Below, piece after piece: positions 16,087 to 25,000 of a stretch of 64,000 nt of DNA. The notes beneath the pieces were generated by a model, which did no database searches, was not told the origin of the DNA, and worked only from the letters and a program-made list of their open reading frames with translations. The position numbers and the translations under genes are program-made. How positions within the stretch are numbered: the stretch's first letter is position 1; each line of letters opens with the position of its first letter. The DNA comes from G963668605 sp963668605 (GTDB taxonomy: Bacteria > Acidobacteriota > Terriglobia > Bryobacterales > Bryobacteraceae). The DNA lies in assembly GCA_963668605.1 (NCBI GenBank), contig OY764903.1, forward strand, positions 1,798,001 to 1,862,000, read 5' to 3'.

Positions 16087-16087
16087 G
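15005..16087 (+). CDS. IS630-family transposase
   Basis: 360 residues, a single frame of normal length. A helix-turn-helix region lies at about residues 40-75 (ASGQPNRRIAQELKTSRPTVILWRQRF). The DDE catalytic residues are visible in LVLCFDEKSQIQ, in LHLILDNYSAHKH and in SSWLNLVERWF. The stop codon TAG uses the duplicated target TA plus the following G, so the coding sequence ends exactly at the element's edge and depends on the insertion site for its stop. All signs point to an intact, fairly recent copy. Confidence 0.95.
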   Translation: MWSVAEPLALDPDQRRTLEAWVHAHNTPQKIVFRSRIVLLAASGQPNRRIAQELKTSRPTVILWRQRFLSSGPVALTEDEPGRGRKAGVSVEKVKQIVEATLHSQPVCATHWSVRTMAVAQSVSPATVQRIWDAHGLQPHRSKTFKLSRDKRFVEKLTDVVGLYLNPPDKALVLCFDEKSQIQALDRTQPGLPMKKGRCGTMTHDYKRHGTTTLFAVLNVLEGTVIGECMARHRHQEFLKFLRKIDRETPADLTLHLILDNYSAHKHDAVQRWLKRHGRFQLHYTPTSSSWLNLVERWFREITDKRIRRGSFHSVGELEQAINEYLAHNNKQPKPFVWTASVNKILEKIGHCKAILETLH

Positions 16088-16146
16088 TCTCTTTCTCGAT
16101 GTGCTTGCGGAGTGCGTCTTCTGCCTCCCACTTGCGCATCTTCGAA

Positions 16147-16364
16147 AGGAATCCTGCCTGGAGCGCATGATCTTCTTCGGTGAAGGATCGTTGCGCAAAG
16201 GGATCCACGAGTTTGTGGCGCATTACCATGGCGAGCGCAACCACCAAGGTCTGGGGAACCGGTTGATCCTCCCGGATGAGAACCACGCTGGAAACTGTGG
16301 AGCCATCCGACGCCGCGAGCGGCTGGGCGGGATGCTGAACTACTATTATTGGCAGGCTGCCTGA
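16147..16364 (+). pseudogene. Integrase-core transposase, C-terminal fragment
   Basis: About 70 codons of the C-terminal end of an rve-type (IS481/IS3-like) transposase remain: CLERMIFFGEGSLRKGI, FVAHYHGERNHQGLGNRLI and the terminal RRRERLGGMLNYYYWQAA. The DDE domain and N-terminus are missing; the left break falls at the integrase remnant near 16147. It resembles the C-terminus of the broken transposase at 25.8 kb (GEGSLQRALTEYIAHFHSERNHQ) but is a different copy. Confidence 0.75.
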
Positions 16365-16476
16365 GGGGGAAGGCGTTTGGCATTGACAGAATGATCACCA
16401 TCAACCGAACAGCGATCGTGGTGAGACCAGTGGCGAATTGAATCTGGAGGATCTTTAGCGAGAGCCGACGATCTAC

Positions 16477-16692
16477 TTGCCACCAGCGTGTGAGAACGAA
16501 GAAGAGGCCCGCGAGTGTCTGGAAGAGGTGTGCGGAGAGATTTTCGAAGAGCAACTTGACGGCTGGTACCGAGTCCCGTCGTTGTGGCCCACCCGCCGGG
16601 ACCTGAATGCTTTCGACCATTGGTTCGAGTGGAGTTTCCACTCAGTTGTAGTCGATCTCTGCGACGATCCGTTACTTAGAGAAGAACTCTGA
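16477..16692 (+). CDS. Small acidic hypothetical protein
   Basis: 71 residues. The frame is open, strongly acidic (EEEARECLEEVCGEIFEEQLDGWY, then a Trp-rich segment with FDHWFEWSFHS, ending DDPLLREEL), and its codon use with G/C third positions looks like real coding sequence. I do not recognise a family. No ribosome-binding site stands out, and the start may lie a little upstream. It sits between a transposase remnant and an Oar-like receptor, so it could be cargo of a lost mobile element. Support is only its composition. Confidence 0.4.
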   Translation: MPPACENEEEARECLEEVCGEIFEEQLDGWYRVPSLWPTRRDLNAFDHWFEWSFHSVVVDLCDDPLLREEL

Positions 16693-16780
16693 TCCGCCCG
16701 GCTGACCTCTTTGGCTGGAATTGCCGAGGGTTTGAGCTTTTGGACACTACGGGATGCGTCTCTTCGCGGCTTCGCAAGTC

Positions 16781-19700
16781 TTAAAAGACGATCCTCACGC
16801 CAAACTGCATGTTCCGCGGGGAGCCAGCGCTGGTTATGGAGCCGAAATTCAGCGCCTCGATTGTCGCATTCGGCGCGCCAAAATGTGGCGTGTTGAAGGC
16901 GTTGAATGCCTCGGCGCGGAATTGCGTCGTCACACGCTCGGTGACCTTCACCGATTTGAATACGGCGAGGTCAAAGTTGACGGTCCCGGGCTGCCGCAGT
17001 ATGTTGCGTCCAGCGTTGCCGTACTCATACAGCGCGTTGGGTGCGAATGCCGCAACATTAAAGAACTGCTCGAGCGTGCGCTGGCTGCGGTCAAGATGCC
17101 AGTCGCCGACAACATTCGGTCGGTTCGCTTCGTCTACGTTGGCGTTGTTGCCTTGTGTCGCCAGCGAGAGCGGCAGACCCGAACTCATCGTCGTTATGCC
17201 GCCGACAGACCAGCCCCCGAGCAAAAGATTGACGGGTCCCTTCCAACCCGAGCCAAGCTTGCGGCCCGCGCCGAAAGGCAAGTCATACTGGTAACTCGCT
17301 ACGAAACGGTGGCGCACGTCCTGATCGTCGTCGCCGCGCTCCAGCCGGCGATTGAGCGGGTTTTGCAGTCCGCCGTCATTGGGGGCGGCACCCGAGGCCG
17401 CGAAGCCCGACGTGTCGCCGATGCCGTGCGACCACGTATACGACGCCAGGATGCTGAAGCCCGAAGAAAAGCGGCGTTCAATGCGCGCCTGGAGCGAGTG
17501 GTAGAGGGAGTTGCCGAAATAATCGTGGCGGTCCGTCTGGGTCAGTGAGTTGACCACGACGTTCGCTCCTGGATAGATGACCGATTGGTACGGCCGCCGC
17601 TTGTCAATGTTTCCCGCTCCGGGCACCACGAAGTTGTTGTTCCAGCGGAACGGCAGGTGCTGCGACTTAGCCCCGTAATATCCGGCCTCCACCATCAGAC
17701 TCGGTGAAAGCTGCCGTTGGATGTTGAAGTTCCACTGCTGCCCTATCGGCCACTTTGGATCCCGCTGGAACGAAGTAAGACGCAGGCTCTGCACATTCGC
17801 AGGAGTAAGTTGGTTCGGCACGCCGTCGCGAAGCGTGAAAGCAGGCGTGATACCGTCGGTTTTAAGCGTGACCGCAATGGTGTTGGGCGGATTGCCAAGC
17901 AAGTGGCGTCCTCCCCCGGTCCCCTCGTAGTTGCCGACGAACAAACCGTAACCGCCGCGCAAGACCGTATTGGAATTCATGTGATATGCGAAACCAAAGC
18001 GCGGCGCAAAGTTGTTGGTGTCGGTCGTCATAAGCGCCCGATCCAGACGGCTCCCATCCTTTGCCACAATCAGTTGGGGATTCGCCGGATTCAAATCGGT
18101 ATCGAAGTTCGAAAACCCGTTACGGGTTTCGATGAACGGCATATTCACCTCGTAACGGATGCCGATGTTGAGCGTCAGCCTTGGACTCAAACGCCACTCG
18201 TCCTGGACGTATGTCTGGTAGAACGGAGCCCGGAGGTTGGCATAGACCGGCTTCGAGACGGTGGTGTTGTACGGCACGCCCAGCAAGAAATCTGCAAAAG
18301 CGTTCCCGCCGCTGGTCTTCGCGGGATTCCGGGTGAATTGACCGTTGAACGTGAACTGCCCGAAAGCCTGTTTTGGGTTGGAAATATAACTTTGTAGCCA
18401 GCTTATGTTGACTCCAAACTTGAAACTGTGGCGGCTGCGGACGATGGTTGTGTCGCTGATCAACTGCCGCGTTTGCGAGCCGTTCAGGTTGGGCAGATTG
18501 GGCTGCATGCCCAAGGTCGTGTAGGAGTTGATGCTGAACTGCGGCGCGCCAGCCAAAGATCCTTCCACGCCATTCAGCCCGATTTCGCGGTTGACGTTCG
18601 CCGGAACAGGGGACTGGAGGTTACTATTGAGCCGGTTCCACCCGACGCGGCTTGACGTCACGATCGAAGGGGAGAAGATATGGTTCCACACCACAGCCGT
18701 GTTCAGGCCGTTGTTGTAGCTGGAGCTTGAATTGCCTCCGTAAGCGGGCGGGGGCAACGTGAAGGACGGTGGATCATACTCCTGATGGCTGCTGAATCGG
18801 AAATAGACGAGGTCGTTCTGGCTGAGTGCATGGTCGATGCGCATGTCCCACTTGTCGATATCGGCCTGGCTCGACGGATTGGCAAGGTAGTTCTGCTTGA
18901 TGGCGCTGTTGGTTGGCGCCGGATACCAGGCGGCAGCTTTCACCGCTACGGGATCAAGCCGGTTGGCGGGGATGACATTGTTGTCGAAGGGCTGCCGCGT
19001 CTTGGTCTGGGCATTATAGGTCGCAGGATCGTAGATGGCGGCAACCCCGTTGAAATCGCCGGTCCGCTGGGCCGACGTCGGAATTGTATTCACGAGGCTC
19101 CTCGACTCCCGAATGCGGCTCCACTCGTAATCGCCGAAGATGAAAGTCTTGTTTTTCCGGATTGGACCACCCAAAGAGAAGCCGAACTGATTGCGCTTGA
19201 ACGGCGGCTTATCCACGTCCGCAGAATCGAAGAAATTCTTCGCATCGAGTTTATCGTTGCGCAAGAACTCAAAAGCCGAGCCGTGAATCTCGTTGGTGCC
19301 GGATTTTAAGGTGACGTTCACCACGCCGCCCGTTGCACGCCCATATTCGGCGGAGAAGGAGTTCGTCGATATCTTGAACTCCTGGATCGCGTCGATTGAC
19401 GGTTTTACCGCCTCCGCCTGGCCGCCGTTCGCCGCGAGTTGGACGTTGTTGTTGTCGATGCCATCCAAGAGGTAATTGTTCTGAGCCGCACGCTGTCCGC
19501 CCACGCTGAATCCGCCGAATCTGCTGCCGTTAGTTGGTTGTGCGGTGCCGGCCGACAGCAGAGCGAGTTGCAGGTAGTCCCGTCCATTGAGTGGCATGTC
19601 CGTGATTCTCTTGTTATCGATTACCTGGCCTTGCGATGCCTCGCTGGTACTGAGTAGTGGAGCGGCCGCAGTGACTAGGACCTGCTCGGTAGTCTGGCCG

Positions 19701-20017
19701 ACCTCGAGTCTGAAATCGACGACGGCTGTGTCCTGAATTTGCAGGACAATACCGGAGCGAACGATTTTCTTAAATCCAGGCGCGGAGGCTTCTATACGGT
19801 AATCACCGATTCGGAGTGGGAGTGAGAGATAGTGCCCGGTCTGGTCGGTGCTCAAGGCGGAAGTAGTGTGAGTTGCAACATGAATGATCGAGATCGCCGC
19901 CGAGGGGACCACGGCGCCCGTGGAGTCGGTGACAGTGCCGCCGATACGCGCGGTTTCAACTTGGCCGAAGGCCATCGTCATGGAAAAAGCAAGAAGCAAT
20001 AAGAACCGAGAACTCAC
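16781..20017 (-). CDS. Oar-like TonB-dependent receptor
   Basis: 1078 residues from a GTG at 20017 that has AGGAGA upstream; the longer in-frame ATG versions lack this. A signal peptide (LLLLAFSMTMAFGQ) is followed by a carboxypeptidase-regulatory-like domain (RIGGTVTDSTGAVVPSA to residue 100), a plug domain (TDMPLNGRDYLQLALLSAG, YLLDGIDNNNVQ, FSAEYGRATGGVVNVTLKSG), and a long beta-barrel ending in the outer-membrane signature FGVRIVF. Such proteins take up large ligands across the outer membrane using TonB energy; in Acidobacteria they appear without SusD lipoproteins. The ligand is unknown. A TATACT -10-like element lies at 20104-20109 on the minus strand. Confidence 0.9.
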   Translation of the reverse strand: MSSRFLLLLAFSMTMAFGQVETARIGGTVTDSTGAVVPSAAISIIHVATHTTSALSTDQTGHYLSLPLRIGDYRIEASAPGFKKIVRSGIVLQIQDTAVVDFRLEVGQTTEQVLVTAAAPLLSTSEASQGQVIDNKRITDMPLNGRDYLQLALLSAGTAQPTNGSRFGGFSVGGQRAAQNNYLLDGIDNNNVQLAANGGQAEAVKPSIDAIQEFKISTNSFSAEYGRATGGVVNVTLKSGTNEIHGSAFEFLRNDKLDAKNFFDSADVDKPPFKRNQFGFSLGGPIRKNKTFIFGDYEWSRIRESRSLVNTIPTSAQRTGDFNGVAAIYDPATYNAQTKTRQPFDNNVIPANRLDPVAVKAAAWYPAPTNSAIKQNYLANPSSQADIDKWDMRIDHALSQNDLVYFRFSSHQEYDPPSFTLPPPAYGGNSSSSYNNGLNTAVVWNHIFSPSIVTSSRVGWNRLNSNLQSPVPANVNREIGLNGVEGSLAGAPQFSINSYTTLGMQPNLPNLNGSQTRQLISDTTIVRSRHSFKFGVNISWLQSYISNPKQAFGQFTFNGQFTRNPAKTSGGNAFADFLLGVPYNTTVSKPVYANLRAPFYQTYVQDEWRLSPRLTLNIGIRYEVNMPFIETRNGFSNFDTDLNPANPQLIVAKDGSRLDRALMTTDTNNFAPRFGFAYHMNSNTVLRGGYGLFVGNYEGTGGGRHLLGNPPNTIAVTLKTDGITPAFTLRDGVPNQLTPANVQSLRLTSFQRDPKWPIGQQWNFNIQRQLSPSLMVEAGYYGAKSQHLPFRWNNNFVVPGAGNIDKRRPYQSVIYPGANVVVNSLTQTDRHDYFGNSLYHSLQARIERRFSSGFSILASYTWSHGIGDTSGFAASGAAPNDGGLQNPLNRRLERGDDDQDVRHRFVASYQYDLPFGAGRKLGSGWKGPVNLLLGGWSVGGITTMSSGLPLSLATQGNNANVDEANRPNVVGDWHLDRSQRTLEQFFNVAAFAPNALYEYGNAGRNILRQPGTVNFDLAVFKSVKVTERVTTQFRAEAFNAFNTPHFGAPNATIEALNFGSITSAGSPRNMQFGVRIVF

Positions 20018-20397
20018 TGTAGTATCTCCTGTCCGAGATTCGGAATCTGACCTCTCGACCAGATTCATCCGGAATTTCCATTTCGGACTTCCAGGGTTCA
20101 TTTAGTATATGCCAAGCCGCCATCCTTTGGTCCTGCGAGTTGCATTCTTTCCGCCGGGAGCCGTGTTCGCCCCTGCAAGGCGGGGTTGTAGCTCTGCCCG
20201 GAAAATTCAAAACCGGGGAATCCCGCCTTTTCAGTACATTCCACGAACACCTCTCCGGCCCTCACGCCCGGATCGCCCTGATTTCGCCGTGCCCATCGCC
20301 TCCGTCTACCCCGTCGCCACTGCGCTTGGCGGATGACACCGGGACTGGTAAACGGCGTTATCGGACAAGTGGGGGCTTGATCTGCTCGCGACGGTCG
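20018..20397. other. Intergenic stretch upstream of the receptor
   Basis: 380 bases without a gene. It holds the receptor's leader, the AGGAGA site before 20017, and the TATACT -10-like box at 20104-20109 (minus), with no clear -35. An imperfect hairpin lies at 20177-20229 (arms AAGGCGGG/CCCGCCTT) followed by a short T run on the plus strand; it could be a weak terminator. Nothing else is recognised. Confidence 0.4.
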
Positions 20398-21165
20398 TTG
20401 CGCAAAGGACTCCGAGGTCCGTCACCGCCTTATCCAGTCTCCGTGAGAAGATGCTGTCCCGGTCGTGGATCACAAATCGGTACGGATGGTCAACCGGAAG
20501 TGCCTCCCGGAATTGCTGCACGTCCAGTCCGCAGTCGGGTGCTCTGTCACGTTGTGATGGACAATCCTCCGGCTGCCTAATTCCAGGATTACGAATATAT
20601 AAAAGATGCGAAAAGTGGCCGTAAGCACGACGAGAAAGTCGCAGGCCACGATGACCTTTGCGTGATTGTGAATGAAGGTCAACCAACGCTGCTCTGGATC
20701 GGGCGTGCGAACCGGACCGCCCCTACGCAGGTACTTCTCCACCGTGCGGGGCGAAACCACGATCCCGAGTTTCAGTTTCAAGTCGTCGGCGATCCGCTCT
20801 TCACCCCACATGGGATTTTCGGCGGTCATTTCCCGGATCAACTCTCGGACGTTGTTGGGCAGGCATGGCCGTTCCTTCGATTTTGACTTCCACTGCCAGA
20901 AAAGTCGGAATCCTTTGCGGTGCCGAGCTATGAGCGTGCTCGGTTTAACGTTCACCAGCGCACCGCGCCACGGGAACAAGCGACTCAGGGTGGCCATCAT
21001 CCATCGGGTGGCATCGTCGGCGTGTCGCGGCCTGGCCTTCCTCTTTTGGAAAAGCGCCAGCTGCTTTCGAAGGAAGAGGTTTTCTGCGGCCAGCGCCGCG
21101 GGATTGGGCGGCTGCCAGAACGAACCGACCGAAATCGAGCAGGATCGAAGCTGCCGTCCGAACAC
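20398..21165 (-). pseudogene. Integrase-core (rve) transposase, frameshifted and truncated
   Basis: The N-terminal part reads LAAENLFLRKQLALFQKRKARPR and a helix-turn-helix-like VRELIREMTAENPMWGEERI; the start of the catalytic core is KVIVACDFLVVLTATF with the first Asp. A frameshift near 20540 moves the frame after HHNVTEHPTADWT to VQQFREALP, followed by RFVIHDRDSIFS with the second Asp. The protein then ends abruptly at about 20398, so the last Asp/Glu part of the core is missing. Inactive remnant of an IS3/IS481-like element. Confidence 0.8.
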
Positions 21166-21410
21166 AATGCTGCGGGGCGAAAAAGAAGATAAATGAGGCA
21201 GGCATGAAGGCGCAGGATCGCATGCTACAAAACGTTAAATTAGCCCGATCTTGATTCGCACGATTCTTTGCGGAGGACAGCTATCGGCGCACCCAACGCG
21301 CGTTGTCCAACGTAGGTCGGTCAGCGCACGTACGCGCTCCCCATTACCCCAAGCCCGAAGTGAGTTTTCCGGCCGTCACCGCACCGACAAGACGAACGAC
21401 ACAATCCATT

Positions 21411-21730
21411 TTCATGCCAACAATTTCGTTCGCAGTCGACGCAGTCGGCCGCCATTTTAGCATTCGGGCCAAACGGAACTATGCGCCGGCAAAAAGCAAG
21501 GTGACGGTGTGCGAGTGGGCGGACGGGACGAAGGAGATTCACTACCGGGGGGCGGAAGCTGAGCTGGCATGAGATCCAGGAGCGGCCGCAGAAGCCGGAA
21601 GTGGTGGCTGCGAAACGACGGAGGCCGTTGACGCCCGCTGCAGCACACATGCCGGATCACCCGTGGCGGAGAAGCTATCAAGACATGAAAGCGGCGGGTG
21701 CACACAGGGCTGCGGAAGGCGCGCGAATTT
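21411..21730 (+). pseudogene. ISNCY-like transposase, C-terminal remnant
   Basis: The segment encodes RHFSIRAKRNYAPAKSKV and WADGTKEIHYRG, then after a frameshift at the G-run near 21552 continues in the next frame as KLSWHEIQERPQKPE, RRRPLTP and DHPWRRSYQDM. The combination of a small beta domain, a basic linker and a terminal HPWRR motif is what I associate with C-termini of ISNCY-type transposases. The catalytic part is absent. Confidence 0.55.
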
Positions 21731-21812
21731 CCGTGGCCTCGGCCTGCGCTCCGCCCTAAACGCTCGGCCTAACGGCCTCGCAGGGCTCCGCTCCGGCCGA
21801 GGCCACGGAAAT
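21727..21812. repeat. 18-bp perfect inverted repeat
   Basis: The arms 21727-21744 (ATTTCCGTGGCCTCGGCC) and 21795-21812 are exact inverted copies separated by 50 bases that can pair further inside. It overlaps the end of the transposase remnant and lies before the promoter of the next receptor. No T run follows, so a terminator role is weak; it may be a REP-like repeat or an element end. Confidence 0.6.
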
Positions 21813-21884
21813 CCAACTGGCTACGAAGAGAAGAAGTGCATGGGGACATTTCTAATAACCGTTGACAAATCGCAAATTGATCCC

Positions 21885-21913
21885 TTGACAGCCAGCCGAA
21901 GCGGCAATATACT
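21885..21913 (+). promoter_or_regulatory. Sigma-70-like promoter for the receptor gene
   Basis: A perfect -35 TTGACA (21885-21890), a 17-base spacer and a -10 TATACT (21908-21913) stand about 125 bases before the receptor's ATG at 22041. The long leader shows no obvious riboswitch. A second TTGACA lies 24 bases upstream, at 21861, without a matching -10. Confidence 0.7.
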
Positions 21914-22040
21914 TGGCAGGACCAATTAGGTGACGCAGATCACCCTCTCATCCTGGAACCTTGCGCTCGGCCGCGCGGTGAATGGATTGGAAGGGCGATT
22001 GCAGCGTACACGAAAAAGGCAGCTACAGGCAGGAGAGGAT

Positions 22041-25000
22041 ATGCGAGCACACATGTATTGGCCGGCAACCATATGTGCCGTTATCGCGACGGTGCTCAGT
22101 GGCGGGATGTCGTTCGCCCAGGATTCTCGGGCGACGATCATCGGCCATATAACGGACCCTAGCGGCGCGGTTATCGCCGGGGCTTCTGTACGAGCCATCA
22201 ATATCGCCACCAATGCCGGCGGATCTTCAGTCAGCAACGAAAGCGGAAATTTCGAAGTGCCTTATCTTTTATCCGGAATTTACCGGATTAGCGTGGAAAC
22301 CAAGGGCTTCAAGACGGCGGTACGCGACAAGATCGAATTGCGCGTGAGCGAGCGGGTAGCGATTGACTTTACTCTGCAGGTCGGCGATGTTGCTGAGTCC
22401 GTCACGGTGACGGGTCAAACGCCTTTGTTGCAAACGACGAACGCGTCGACGGGGCTTGTGGTCGAGCAGCGTATGGCCCAGGATCTGCCGAATGTGGGCG
22501 GCAACAGCTTTCTGTTCTACAAGTTTACGGCCGGTGTCTTAAACGCCGGGAAATACGGGGGCGGCGACCCGATGGAACTCAACGGCGCGACCCAAATAAT
22601 CGTAAATGGCACCTTCAATATGAGTGAAGCCGAGGTGGACGGCAGCCCCAATATGGGCCAGCGTAACATGGTGTTTTCCCCTCCCAAGGACTTGGTCCAG
22701 GAAGTCAGAATCCAAACCGCCGCCTATGACGCCAGTGTTGGGCATGCCGCCGGCGCTCTGACCAATATCAGCACCAAGTCTGGAACCAACGATCCACACG
22801 GCACTTTGTACTATCAGGATTCCCGCTGGGCGGCCGTGCCGTGGTTTACGAACAATTTCGTCTACAATCCCACTACCGGGCCGGTCAGCTCCGTAGCGAA
22901 GAAGCGAATGCTGGACACGACCTTCTTTCAGCTCTTCTGGGGAGGCACGGTGACTGCACCGGTCATTATTCCGAAGGTCTATAACGGGAAAAACCGCACA
23001 TTTTGGAGCTTCGGATACGAAGGACTCTATGCGGAGTACAACAACTCAGCCTCCTATACAGTTCCGCTGCCCGCCCAAAAGCAAGGAGACTTCTCGCAAT
23101 TGCTGGCGGGCGATTCGCGCTACCAGATCTATGATCCGATGACTACGGTCCCTGCGGCACAGAATGGAAGATTTCAGAGGCAGCCGATGTCAGGCAACAT
23201 TATCCCCAAGAGCCGGCTGAACCCGATCGCATTGAACATCCTGAAGTATTATCCCGATCCAAACCAGGCCGGAACCAGCGACGGACGGCAGAATTATTTC
23301 CGAACGGTCCCTAACATCCCGTGGAACCGGACCCTGGTAAACCGCTTCGACCACATCCTGAGCGATAAGCAGAGACTGTTTGCCCGATGGAACAACAACC
23401 AATACGACTCGACCTCAGATACCCTGCCCACGTTTGTCACCAAGAGCGTAACCTCTCGCACAGGTTGGGGCGCTGTTCTCGATGATGTTTATGTGTTCAA
23501 CCCCCAATTGCTTCTGAACGTCCGCTACGGCATCACATACCAGCGGCTGCTAGCGTCTCGCGGATCGCAGGGTTTCGATCTCACAACTCTCGGTTTCAGC
23601 CAAAACCTTGTGAACGAAATCGCCAGCAAGACAAACCCGGCCGGCTTTACATTTCCTGCGGTCAACATCGACGGCGGCGCTTACACGCAATTGGGCGCGG
23701 ACGGCGGCTCCGATGTCAAAACATACTACCACACCTTCAGCGCGACGACGACCAAGGTAACCGGCGGGCACAGTATCCGGTTCGGCGGTGAGTATCGGAT
23801 TATGCAGGAAAACGGCTTCAATTACGGCAACGTCTCGCCGCAGTTGACCTTCGCCCAGGCCTACACACGGGGGCCGCTGGACAATTCGCCGACTGCGCCA
23901 ATCGGGCAGGGCCTTGCCTCTTTGTTGCTCGGAATCCCTACGGGCGGATCCGTCAGTGTTAACGCCTCCCGCGCCGAGCAGTCCACGTTCTCGGGATTGT
24001 TTATTCAGGACGATTGGCGTGTTACGCGGCGGCTTACGGTTAACCTCGGGTTGCGGTACGAGTATGAAGCACCGACGACGGAAAGGTACAACCGGTCGAT
24101 TCGCGGATTTGACTTCAGTGCACAGAGCCCGATAGCGGTGCGAGCAATCGCGAATTATGCCAAGAATCCGATTCCGGAGTTGCCGGTGAGCCAGTTCCAG
24201 TTAATGGGTGGTTTGACCTTCGCTGGAGTCGACGGCCAACCGCGCGCATTGTGGAATGCTGATAAGAACAATTTTGCCCCGCGTATCGGCTTTGCCTACG
24301 AACTGAACCCCAAGACGACGCTTCGCGGCGGATATGGTATTTTCTACGATGTCGTCGGAGTCGACCGCCAGGACGTAAACCAGGGCGGATTCAATCAGTC
24401 CACCAGCCTGATCCCCTCCGCCGACAACGGCCAGACGTATCAGGCGACCCTGTCGAACCCGTTCCCGTTCGGGATACAAATGCCGGTCGGGGCGGCGGGA
24501 GGTCTGGCCACCTATCTGGGCCGCGGCACCAGCTTCTTTGACTCCAACCCATTGAACCCGTACATGCAGCGATGGTCAATTGCTGTGCAGCGGGAACTGC
24601 CCGGACGTTTCGTCCTAGAGTCCTCTTATGTCGGCAACCGCGGGACGAAATTGGCCGTGCAGCGCCAATACTCATCGGCGCCCGCCAAGTATCTTTCCAC
24701 GCTGCCGTACCGCGACCAGCCGACGATCGATTACCTTAGCGCCCAGGTCACGAATCCCTTCTACGGCATACCCGAGTTTGCCGGCACGGGACTCGCTAAT
24801 CAAACGATCAGCCGCGCTAGCCTGCTCGCTCCTTACCCGCAGTTTTCCGGGATTACTGCGAATATGCCGTACGGCTACTCATATTTCCACTCGCTGCAGG
24901 TGGGCGCCGAAAAGCGACTCAGTGCAGGACTGATGTTTCAGGCTGCCTGGACATATTCCAGATTCATGGAAGCAACCGGGTATCTGAACGCGACAGATCT

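Larger units (their letters stand above)
13936..16150 (-). pseudogene. Tyrosine recombinase (integrase), disrupted
   Basis: The gene can be rebuilt from pieces read on the minus strand. The N-terminal part (MRKWEAEDALRKHIEKET) lies at about 16087-16146. It is cut by the IS630 element at the TA of 14944/16085, continues as SQKPKCDGDLTLQWFWDNAYLPSRTWG, then changes frame near 14860 into the core (KIELQKHLNTLAE, RPRELFALRWDD with the first catalytic Arg). It changes frame again near 14190 into NFQAFRRT and the VYMREIP segment with the nucleophile Tyr. The upstream arm-binding domain is missing, replaced by a transposase fragment. It must be inactive. Confidence 0.85.

Noticed and set aside
20177..20229. 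Intrinsic terminator
   Set aside because: The arms are short (8 bp) and the T run is only four bases, so I left it as a note in the intergenic entry.
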